A DNA stretch of 64,000 nucleotides from Arenibacter sp. F26102 (GTDB lineage: Bacteria > Bacteroidota > Bacteroidia > Flavobacteriales > Flavobacteriaceae): assembly GCF_023015865.1 (NCBI RefSeq), contig NZ_JALKBC010000004.1, positions 310,770-374,769 on the forward strand, given 5' to 3'. Numbering within the stretch: the stretch's first letter is position 1; each line of letters begins with the position of its first letter. Below the pieces are notes generated by a model. That model was not told where the DNA came from. It worked only from the letters and a program-made list of their open reading frames with translations, and ran no database searches. The translations under genes were made by a program, and so were the position numbers. Below, one piece after another: positions 9,227 through 17,353 of this stretch.

Positions 9227-9561
9227 TCACTAAAAATTTTCCCTAAAGTAAGAAAACTATAAGTTCTTTTTTACAAAACAATCTAGTCTATGAATATCAA
9301 CTCCACTAAGGCTCTTGATATCGTGAAAACTCTTCTTTCATGATTTCTAGGCGTCCTATTTTAAGTTAATGACCCAAGTTATTCAAGAAAACAATTGGCA
9401 ATAGCAGCAAGTAAACAACTGGTGCTTATTAAAAGAACAATCCGTATCCCTTAAAACCTAAAAAAATTAAAATTTTAAAAATAATAGGGTAACAAAATTC
9501 AAGAGGTTTTGATATAAGGGAGAACGAACAAATAAATCCTTTTCAATTAAAAATAAAAATC
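9227..9561. other. Divergent control region between sigma gene and lipoprotein genes
   Basis: 335 bp without a gene. The right part holds the first GTAAC-N17-GATATAAG element (9489-9518). On the minus strand, just upstream of the sigma gene, only a weak -7-like TACTTTAG is seen. No second copy of the ECF-like element and no strong hairpin. Confidence 0.5.
9487..9518 (+). promoter_or_regulatory. Putative ECF sigma promoter 1
   Basis: GGGTAAC (9487-9493), 17 nt, then GATATAAG (9511-9518); 43 nt follow before the ATG. GTAAC resembles the AAC-type -35 element of ECF promoters. The same arrangement, with the same spacing, recurs before the next two genes. Confidence 0.7.
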
Positions 9562-10581
9562 ATGAAAAATGCAATACAAATTTTAGGACTTTTTTTAATG
9601 ACGACGGCCATGCTAACAAGTTGCCAAAAAGAAACAAATGGAGATAGCGACTTTGGAGACAACATAGTCGAGAGGGCTACTCCCCAAGAATTTACAAATT
9701 TAAAGGCTTCCGCCATTGAAAATCTAAAACAAACCTTTCAAATCGATGTTGATGGTTCAGGGACTTTCACTACCCAAAATGGTGTAGAGATAACCGTGAA
9801 TAAATCCTGTTTGGCCAACAATGGCAATTCGGTAGCAGGGATGGTTGATATAGAAGTAATAGAACTATTTGATAGAGGAACAATGCTCGCCACCAATAAA
9901 ACTACTATGGGCCTGACCGCTACCGGTGGCAAAGCCTTGCTGGTAACAGGTGGGGAATTCTTTATTGAAGCTACACAGAATGGGCAAGTTTTACAACTTA
10001 TTTGTCCTATGCAGGTAATCGTTCCAACTGCACTTACCGGTGGCGACGATACCGATATGACTTTATGGGACGGTATTATAGGAATGGAATGTGAAATTGA
10101 AACCGGATGTGATGATGTTACTTGGGTTGAGCAAAAACGCGATGGACAGAACCAAGGTTTAGACATTGGTGAAGGTGCAGCAGGACAATCATCTTATATG
10201 GCCTTCTTTAACAACTTTGGATGGACCAACGTTGACCGTTTTTGGAGTGACCCTAGACCAAAAACCAACTTATTGGCAGAAGTACCGGAAGGTTTTAATA
10301 ATGAAAACTGTGCGCTGTACCTATCCTATAATGGTGAAGCAGGCTCTCTTGCCAACTTGGACGCTTATGATCCTGAGACCGGTTTATTTTCAGAGCATAC
10401 CGGAATTATTCCTATTGGTCTTGAATGCCATGTCATCTTTGTAAGTGAAGAAAACGGTAGTTGGTTATATGCTATCAACCCTATTACAATTGTAGCCGAT
10501 GGCACTATTGTTATCACAGAAAGCGAATTGGCCACCACAACTGAGAGCCAGCTAATCTCAATGATAAACGCTTTGCCATAG
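9562..10581 (+). CDS. Predicted lipoprotein, paralogue A, of unknown function
   Basis: 339 residues with a lipoprotein signal peptide (lipobox LTSC, Cys at about 21), so probably anchored in the outer or inner membrane. The mature part is beta-rich without recognised catalytic motifs. Conserved blocks shared with the gene at 11429 are FTTQNG, LATNKTTMG, GGEFFIEAT, FGWTNVDRF, DPRPKT and IPIGLE-HVIFVSE, which define a family I do not recognise. It carries its own ECF-like promoter and faces the sigma/anti-sigma pair, so it is probably an effector of that regulon, perhaps a cell-envelope sensor or adhesin. Confidence 0.75.
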   Translation: MKNAIQILGLFLMTTAMLTSCQKETNGDSDFGDNIVERATPQEFTNLKASAIENLKQTFQIDVDGSGTFTTQNGVEITVNKSCLANNGNSVAGMVDIEVIELFDRGTMLATNKTTMGLTATGGKALLVTGGEFFIEATQNGQVLQLICPMQVIVPTALTGGDDTDMTLWDGIIGMECEIETGCDDVTWVEQKRDGQNQGLDIGEGAAGQSSYMAFFNNFGWTNVDRFWSDPRPKTNLLAEVPEGFNNENCALYLSYNGEAGSLANLDAYDPETGLFSEHTGIIPIGLECHVIFVSEENGSWLYAINPITIVADGTIVITESELATTTESQLISMINALP

Positions 10582-10673
10582 TATTAGGTAGTTATCATGG
10601 AAGGAGGGCACCTTTGAAGCCCATCCCTCTATTAGTAGGATTCAAAAAGATACTTGAATAAAATTAAAAAACA

Positions 10674-10705
10674 GGGTAACAAAAATAAGATCCTCTTGAT
10701 ATAAG
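10674..10705 (+). promoter_or_regulatory. Putative ECF sigma promoter 2
   Basis: GGGTAAC (10674-10680), 17 nt, GATATAAG (10698-10705), then 42 nt to the ATG at 10748. Spacing and boxes are identical to the elements upstream of 9562 and 11429, while the DNA between and around them differs. Confidence 0.7.
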
Positions 10706-10747
10706 AATGTAAATCAATAAACAATAGAAATTTTAAAATAACCCATT

Positions 10748-11314
10748 ATGAAAAAATTGATGATAATATTAATTCTCGGAATTGTTTCCTGTACTCCAGA
10801 CGATGGTGACCCCACAGTGTTTTGTGATAATTCCACTTCAGAATTCCAAACACTTTATCAAAATATGATCAGTGCCGGGCATACAGACAATGTGACGTAC
10901 GACACCGAAATACACGAATATACATTTATGCTATCTACAACCAAGGAAGTATGCGAAATTGGGTACCAAAGTCAGACTGGCATAGCCGCGACACCTTATG
11001 TTATAGAAATTGTGGACAATACTACAGCAAATACCATTTACACAGGGTCCCACACCTTCACTGCTACTGGTACTTCATATGTAACACCTACGGTAGCTAT
11101 CAATTTACAAGCGGGAATTTCATATACCGTAAAGCGAATTCAAACCAACTGGGGAGCCAATATCGGTAATACTATTGGACGATTGGCAACAACAAACACC
11201 ATGAGCTTTCCTTACACCAATGGTATAATGACCATTACAGGTTCAAATTTTCATCAAAACGGTGGACCGGCCATCGACTTTGGTGTCCCATATATTGATA
11301 TAATCTTTAAATAA
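10748..11314 (+). CDS. Small predicted lipoprotein of unknown function
   Basis: 188 residues with a short lipoprotein signal (MKKLMIILILGIVSC, Cys15). The mature part is rich in Thr, Ile and Tyr with a beta-sandwich look (repeated alternating hydrophobic strands, e.g. SYTVKRIQTNW), and is not related by eye to the two larger lipoproteins beside it. It has its own copy of the ECF-like promoter, so it belongs to the same putative regulon. I recognise no family and no catalytic residues. Confidence 0.7.
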   Translation: MKKLMIILILGIVSCTPDDGDPTVFCDNSTSEFQTLYQNMISAGHTDNVTYDTEIHEYTFMLSTTKEVCEIGYQSQTGIAATPYVIEIVDNTTANTIYTGSHTFTATGTSYVTPTVAINLQAGISYTVKRIQTNWGANIGNTIGRLATTNTMSFPYTNGIMTITGSNFHQNGGPAIDFGVPYIDIIFK

Positions 11315-11355
11315 ACTTTTAAAAAACTGGTTTTTGAAAAAAAAATATAAAACAG

Positions 11356-11387
11356 AGGTAACAAAACTATTGCTCTGTTGATATAAG
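11356..11387 (+). promoter_or_regulatory. Putative ECF sigma promoter 3
   Basis: AGGTAAC (11356-11362), 17 nt, GATATAAG (11380-11387), then 41 nt to the ATG at 11429. Third copy of the element in the cluster. Confidence 0.7.
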
Positions 11388-11428
11388 GGTGTAAAACATT
11401 AAATAAACAAATATTAAAACAATCAATT

Positions 11429-12451
11429 ATGAAAAATTCTAGAAAATTATTCGGAATAGTGGCAATGGCAGTTATAACATTGGCCAGTTGTTCAAGGGAA
11501 GAAGGCGATCAAACCGACGAACAAGGAATACCGTTCCAAGCGGCCACACCTCAGGCATTTGCAGGCCTGAAATCGGATGCTTTGGCGGAATTAACCCAGA
11601 ATTTTCAGTTTGATGCCTCAGAAACGGGAGTTTTCACAACTGAAAATGGAACTCAGATCAGCATTAATGGTGCTTGTTTAACAAAAAACGGGAACGCTGT
11701 TACTGGGGAGGTAGCTGTATACATCGTAGAACTTTATGATAGAGGAAATATGTTGTTGACCAACAAAACCACCATGGGCAGAATGAATGACGGGGGGAAA
11801 GCGATTATGATTTCTGGTGGCGAATTTTATATCAATGCCACACAAGGTGGTGATCAGTTGGTCTTAGGCTGTAATATGCAAGTAATTATTCCGGTTGATT
11901 TAACAGGAGGTGCTGATAACGCAATGTCATTATGGAAGGGAACAATAGGAGAAGATTGTGATAATACTGTTGGATGTGACGACATTATTTGGGATGAAAT
12001 TCGTGATGATGAAGGAAATATGCCAGGTATCGAAATTGGTAAAGGAATTGCCCAAGGTGACGCCTATTATACCTTCTTCCAAGAATTCGGATAGACCAAT
12101 GTTGACCGCTTTGCTGGTGACCCTAGACCAAAAACAGGCCTTTTAGTTGACGTGCCAGAAGGATTTAACGATGAAAATAGTGCTGTCTATATCTCCTACG
12201 ATGGCGAACCAAATGCCCTTGCATTTTTGGACAAATATGATGAAGATCTTGAATTGTTTACCGAGCATTATGGTCAAATACCAATCGGTTTGGAGGCTCA
12301 TGTCATCTTTGTAAGTGAAGACAACGGAAATTGGTTATATGCTATTAAGGCAGTAACTATTATAGCCGACGGAACAATAAGCTTTAATTTATCGGATACT
12401 GCTACGGCATCAGATGCCCAACTAAGGGCCCTAATAAACGATCTTCCATAA
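11429..12451 (+). pseudogene. Lipoprotein paralogue B, interrupted by one amber codon
   Basis: Paralogue of the lipoprotein at 9562, with a lipobox ending LASC and the same blocks (LLTNKTTMG, GGEFYINAT, TNVDRF, DPRPKT, HVIFVSED). The frame runs 340 codons, matching the 339 residues of copy A, but codon 222 (12092-12094) is TAG where copy A has TGG (Trp in FGWTNVDRF). Nothing else is broken: the frame continues without a further stop to 12451. So this is either a very recent nonsense mutation, a sequencing error or a read-through site. Unless the stop is bypassed, a 221-residue truncated lipoprotein is made. Its ECF-like promoter is intact. Confidence 0.85.
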
Positions 12452-12490
12452 TATAAGGTCTATCTTATTTATATTTGAATTTAACTTCAG

Positions 12491-12527
12491 GACTGGTGGC
12501 TGGAATACCGGCAACCAGTCTTTGATT
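12491..12527 (+). terminator. Hairpin after the lipoprotein cluster, probable terminator
   Basis: GACTGGTGGCTGG, loop AATA, CCGGCAACCAGTC form a 13-bp stem with one mismatch and one G-T pair, followed by a short T-rich tract (TTTGATTGTT). The T tract is weak, so it may be an imperfect terminator or an mRNA-stabilising hairpin. Confidence 0.55.
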
Positions 12528-12621
12528 GTTAAAACCTTCAAAAGAATTTTTACTTATACCAAAGAGCCACTCAAAACGTTAGCTACTAGGGAGTTTTAAT
12601 CGTAAACCCAATTTCGCTAAA

Positions 12622-14574
12622 ATGCAAAAACAACTTACATTAATTGTCCTGACCTTATTCGGATTTGCTATCCAGGCTCAAGAGCTGATTGTCAACGATA
12701 CGGTCATGCGTTATGCCAATATTGGTTATGATGCCAATGGCAATGAGGTATCCTTTCTTTCGGATACCCCGCCACTACAACAAATAGCAGGAGCGCCAAA
12801 GGCCTTTTACAGTTATTATTGGGAATTTGGGGATGGGACCTATAGCACAGAGAAAGACCCTAAACACACCTACAAAAACACTGGAAGCTATGAGGCAAAA
12901 CTTTGGGCTACCAACAATTACGACACTGGAAAACCGCCTGCGACTCGACCCAAAAAAGTCGTAATTAACGAAATAACAAATACAGCGGACGATGTAGCCA
13001 GTATGACCGACGATTTCGTGCTTAAACGTAATCGCGAGCCGATGATCAACGAAGAAATGGTTATGATAGTCAGCTACAAGAACACCAACAACTATACTTC
13101 CTCAGGTAATATTCATCTATTCTATAACGAAATGGCATTCAAGAATGATAACTTTTTAGAACCACAAATTAGGATGCATCATGGTGAAAGTTTGATTCCT
13201 ACGGATATAATTGTCAATAATACGAATAGTAATCCTACCCAAACATTCTTGGCATCCATTGAAAATGAACTGATTTCTTATAATACTAAGCCACAAGATT
13301 CCACAAAAAAAACCAACCTACCGCTAAGTATGGATGAAGCCAAATTAGCTTATCGCTCCCAAAAATCGATTTCATTTGACAACATGCAACCGGGTGAAGA
13401 GCGAAATATCTTTTTAACCATGCGCACAGCACCTGAGATGATAAAAGATACCAGTGCTATTATTTCCGTTCGAGGTATTTATGTACCAGATAATAATTAC
13501 AGTGACCATACCGTGAAAGATATGGAAATGGAAATCGTGACTTCCCACGACCCCAATAAAATGTCTTCCAATGGTGTATTGATGAACTATCGTTTGGTAC
13601 GTTTTAAGACATTGAAATATAAGATCAAATTCCAGAATAACGGTGAAGGGCCGGCACGGACGATTCGTCTGGAAACGGATATTCCTGAAATGCTGGATAT
13701 GTCTACCCTAAAATTGGAGGACCAATATCCCGCTTGTCCTATTTGCCCTAAAGAACCGGTGCGTTACAGCTGTTTGGATACCACCTTTCTAAAAAATAAG
13801 GCCATTTTTACCTTTAAGAATATCTACCTCCCAGGAACAGAACAGAAAAATGTTCAGGAAAAGGATTCCACCAAAGGTTATGTAAACTATAGTATCCGTT
13901 TTGCAAAGGACTTCCATAAGAAGAAGACCAAGAGCCGTACGGCAATCATTTTTGATAAAAACGAACCCATCATTACCAACTACGCCACAACACGTTTTAC
14001 TCCTGGGATTTCCATAGGGGTAAAAGCTGGGTACAATTATTATCCGAATATTGAAAATGCAAAGAGCTATTTTCTGAGTGCTGTGGTTTCTCCCTACAAG
14101 CCATATCGCTTGTATGGACAGGCGGAATTCAGTAATAGTTTCAACACAAGTACAAATGCTAGCAGCGTGGACCAAATTGTAGACGACCCTAGAAACGGAG
14201 GAAAAGGGTTACAGCGAACAATAAAAACGACAGAAGAAAAAAATGTAAATTGGGAGGTACCTATTTTGCTTCGATATAATCTCAATAATTACATCGGTAT
14301 TGGTACGGGTATTCAGGCAAATATAAATGTGAGCACTAGGGCCAATAATAGCGTAACTGTTGAAAATTACGAAGGCGATACGGATCAGTTTCTAATTGAT
14401 TCCAATACCGATTCAAATTCAACGAAGGAATCCTTTACCAACTTGGGAACGGGTATTTTATTCGATGTCACCGCAGGCTTTTCCCGCCTAGGCCCAAGTT
14501 TCGGTGCGCGCTATATATTGAACAATAAAACCGATTTTAGCTATTGGCAACTCTATGCTTTATGGCGATTATAA
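12622..14574 (+). CDS. PKD-domain protein with C-terminal outer-membrane beta-barrel-like region
   Basis: 650 residues with a signal peptide (1-19, ending IQAQ). A PKD domain lies at about 55-115 (YYWEFGDGTYSTEKDPKHTY is the hallmark). The middle region (300-450) resembles the DUF11-like domains of Bacteroidota surface proteins (YKIKFQNNGEGPARTIRLET). The last 190 residues (from GISIGVKAGYNYYP) have the alternating aromatic strands and the YWQLYALWRL ending of a porin-like beta-barrel. It is probably anchored in the outer membrane with the PKD part facing outward. Its stop abuts the start of the CHAT gene without any gap, so the two are translationally linked. Confidence 0.8.
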   Translation: MQKQLTLIVLTLFGFAIQAQELIVNDTVMRYANIGYDANGNEVSFLSDTPPLQQIAGAPKAFYSYYWEFGDGTYSTEKDPKHTYKNTGSYEAKLWATNNYDTGKPPATRPKKVVINEITNTADDVASMTDDFVLKRNREPMINEEMVMIVSYKNTNNYTSSGNIHLFYNEMAFKNDNFLEPQIRMHHGESLIPTDIIVNNTNSNPTQTFLASIENELISYNTKPQDSTKKTNLPLSMDEAKLAYRSQKSISFDNMQPGEERNIFLTMRTAPEMIKDTSAIISVRGIYVPDNNYSDHTVKDMEMEIVTSHDPNKMSSNGVLMNYRLVRFKTLKYKIKFQNNGEGPARTIRLETDIPEMLDMSTLKLEDQYPACPICPKEPVRYSCLDTTFLKNKAIFTFKNIYLPGTEQKNVQEKDSTKGYVNYSIRFAKDFHKKKTKSRTAIIFDKNEPIITNYATTRFTPGISIGVKAGYNYYPNIENAKSYFLSAVVSPYKPYRLYGQAEFSNSFNTSTNASSVDQIVDDPRNGGKGLQRTIKTTEEKNVNWEVPILLRYNLNNYIGIGTGIQANINVSTRANNSVTVENYEGDTDQFLIDSNTDSNSTKESFTNLGTGILFDVTAGFSRLGPSFGARYILNNKTDFSYWQLYALWRL

Positions 14575-17139
14575 TTGAATAACCTGAATAAAATAATCGT
14601 ATTGGTTTTCTGGGCACTCCCCTTCTGGAGTTCCGCCCAACTTTCTGCGGATGAACTTTACAAGATGTTGGACAGTCTTGTCGCCAGGCCAACAGTTGAA
14701 AATATCCAGCGACTTGAAAATTCCGCACATACCTTCAGTTCAACGGTCAACGCACGAAATGAACAACTTACCTTGGTCATTGTACGATGTAATCTTGGCT
14801 ATTATTTGGAAAAAAATGGTGACTTGGCCAAAAGCATGGAAAATTATGAAGATGCCTATCAGCGTTTCGAGTCCAACCATTTGTCAGATTACGATATTTT
14901 TGAAAATGCAGTAGTTCCATTGGCTGCTTTATATACTAGACAGGGTGATTATTTATTAGCGGAAGAACTACTAAGGAAATGTGCTGCCCATGCGAAAAAC
15001 ACCGCAAATAATTCCCTATTGTTCAATACAGTATTATCGTTATCCGCCCTTTATAATTCTACTTCCAGATATGAAATATCGTACATTTTGATAAAAGAAA
15101 CATTGAAGAAAAAAGATATTCCATTGCATACTGGTGCAGCTTTGAAAAATAACCTTGCCACTGCTTACTTTCGAATTGGAGACTTTGAAAAAGCAAAACA
15201 GCTGCTATCCGAAATAATGGTCTCAACTGGATTAAATCATGTTAATGCCTATAAAAGTCTCGCATTTATAGCACTTAAGGAAGGCCAAGTTGAAATAGCC
15301 TTGGATTACTTTGAAAAAGCAAAAACAGCACTTTTAACCAATGAAAATGCATCTTCTCGTGAATGGGTAAACTTACAGGTAGAAGAGGCCGAATTACTGC
15401 TGGAAATTGGAAACATACCTGAGGCACAAAACATATTGCAAAACGCTATGTCAGTTCTACTTCCCTCCCATTCCGGAAATGCATTGCCCGACAAATCAAT
15501 ATTATATCCCGATCGAAATTTTCTGCGAATTTTTGATGTCTATGCCTCAACTACAACGTCTTTGGTGGATGCATTAGGTGCATATGACCTAGCCAATTAT
15601 GTGACTAATTTGCTGCAACAGGAATATATATCCCAAGAAACTAAAATGATACACCGGGCAGTAGTGAAACATCGCACGGAAAAATGCATCGATCTATTGT
15701 GGAAGCGCTATTCCGATACCAATGAACAGGTTTGGGCCCAAAGAGCCTTTACATATGCTGAACAAGGCAAGGCTTCGGTATTAATGGAAAGAAATATATT
15801 GAATAAGGAAAATGATGAAAATTCCTATGAGAATACTTTTGAGTTAAAAAAACTCTTAAGAAAACGGGATAAGCTAACCGACCAATTGCTACGTGCACAA
15901 TTCAAAAACTTGGATGACCAAGTACTGGAAACTTTCAGTTCAGAATTGGCAGACGTAGCCCGACAGATAAAGATTTCTCAGTCCAATTTGCCTAATCCGC
16001 TTCGACCAGAAATAAATCTAACCGATCTGCAACAGAGGTTAAAAACTGATGATGCAGTACTACAATCCTATTTCTTGGGTACAAGAAGAAACTATCAATT
16101 CATAATTAATGATTCCGGCATACAAATGCTTCGCCTTCCCGATACCGAGGAATTGACCCCTCTAATTTTAGAATTTGTCCATCTTTTTGATGGTCCGGAG
16201 GCCATTAATAATGATGTATTGAATTTTACAAAAATAGCTCATAGGATGTTCGAGGTTTTACAATTAAAGAAAGGTCTATATAAAAAGCATCTGGTGCTAA
16301 TTCCCGACGGCCTCCTTAATTTTCTTCCCTTTGAATCGCTATTGACCGAACCTACAAATGGGATGTCGTTTTCCAAAATGCCTTTTTTAGCGGTATCCCA
16401 AAAAGTAGCATATGCCGTTAATGCGAAGCGTTATCTGGATTCAGAAAATAACTCAAAAATAAAATCCATTTTAGGAATTTTTCCCATTTTCAAAGGAAGT
16501 TCTGACGAATTATCATATTCTGAAGATGAGGCAAAAGCCCTTCAGGATAATATGTCTGCAGAATTGATTCTAGAGTCTCAGGCCACCAAAACCAATTTTA
16601 TAGAGAAGGCAAAAAAGCATGTCCTGATTCATTTATCTACCCATGCTGCCAGTGGCAATTTTGTAGTTCCTGCCCACGTACAATTTTATGATGATTTGCT
16701 GTACCTGCCTGAACTGCATAGTTTGGATATGTACGGCAAGACGATTATATTAAGTGCATGTGAAACGGGGATTGGAAAACTCCAAAAAGGAGAAGGTGCC
16801 ATCAGCATCGCCCGTGGTTTTCAGTATGCTGGTGCATCATCTGTGCTATTTTCAATATGGAAAGTAAACGACCAAAGTACCGCCTCGGTAATGTCCCGAT
16901 TTTATGAATCATTTAAAGAAACAGGGTCTGTATTCGAATCCAATCATATAGCAAAGCTGTCTTACCTAAAGGACATTACTGTTACAAATACTAAAAAATC
17001 GCCGTACTATTGGAATGGTTTCGCATATTACGGAGCCATTGCTTCATCTGAAAAATCCAATAACTCTTTATGGTGGTGGGGTGGTCTAATTCTGTTTCTG
17101 GGGTTTTTGATATTTCTACTGAGCAATAGAAAGAAATAG
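14575..17139 (+). CDS. TPR-CHAT caspase-like protease with C-terminal membrane anchor
   Basis: 854 residues: signal peptide (1 to about 21, ending SSAQ), TPR-like helices (about 60-330, e.g. NNLATAYFRIGDFEKAKQLL), a linker, and a CHAT domain (about 610-815), the caspase/separase-related cysteine protease fold. The catalytic pair is visible: His690 in HLSTHA and Cys729 in LSACETG, followed by GEGAISIARGFQYAGASSV, SIWKVND and FYESF. A single membrane helix (WWWGGLILFLGFLIFLLSNRKK) ends the protein, so CHAT is probably periplasmic. Start is TTG at 14575, directly after the upstream stop. Target proteins are unknown; its neighbours suggest a sigma-linked proteolytic signalling role. Confidence 0.85.
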   Translation: MNNLNKIIVLVFWALPFWSSAQLSADELYKMLDSLVARPTVENIQRLENSAHTFSSTVNARNEQLTLVIVRCNLGYYLEKNGDLAKSMENYEDAYQRFESNHLSDYDIFENAVVPLAALYTRQGDYLLAEELLRKCAAHAKNTANNSLLFNTVLSLSALYNSTSRYEISYILIKETLKKKDIPLHTGAALKNNLATAYFRIGDFEKAKQLLSEIMVSTGLNHVNAYKSLAFIALKEGQVEIALDYFEKAKTALLTNENASSREWVNLQVEEAELLLEIGNIPEAQNILQNAMSVLLPSHSGNALPDKSILYPDRNFLRIFDVYASTTTSLVDALGAYDLANYVTNLLQQEYISQETKMIHRAVVKHRTEKCIDLLWKRYSDTNEQVWAQRAFTYAEQGKASVLMERNILNKENDENSYENTFELKKLLRKRDKLTDQLLRAQFKNLDDQVLETFSSELADVARQIKISQSNLPNPLRPEINLTDLQQRLKTDDAVLQSYFLGTRRNYQFIINDSGIQMLRLPDTEELTPLILEFVHLFDGPEAINNDVLNFTKIAHRMFEVLQLKKGLYKKHLVLIPDGLLNFLPFESLLTEPTNGMSFSKMPFLAVSQKVAYAVNAKRYLDSENNSKIKSILGIFPIFKGSSDELSYSEDEAKALQDNMSAELILESQATKTNFIEKAKKHVLIHLSTHAASGNFVVPAHVQFYDDLLYLPELHSLDMYGKTIILSACETGIGKLQKGEGAISIARGFQYAGASSVLFSIWKVNDQSTASVMSRFYESFKETGSVFESNHIAKLSYLKDITVTNTKKSPYYWNGFAYYGAIASSEKSNNSLWWWGGLILFLGFLIFLLSNRKK

Positions 17140-17353
17140 AATAAAATTTTTTCTGATACTCCTATTTGAAGGAAGTAGATGACTTCATTCTTCTCCTTTT
17201 CTAAAGAGGTTGATAATAATAATCACACACTTGCAGTTGTATTAAGGAACCCTTATTTTAGTCTATTGAAAAAAACAACATCAGATTTAGTCGTCCATAA
17301 TTAACTAACAATAGTTATTTATAGTACTTCCAATAAAAATCAAATGTATCCCG

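Noticed and set aside
9738-10166. Long antisense frame within the first lipoprotein
   Set aside because: Shadow of the coding strand; no start context and composition mirrors the real gene.
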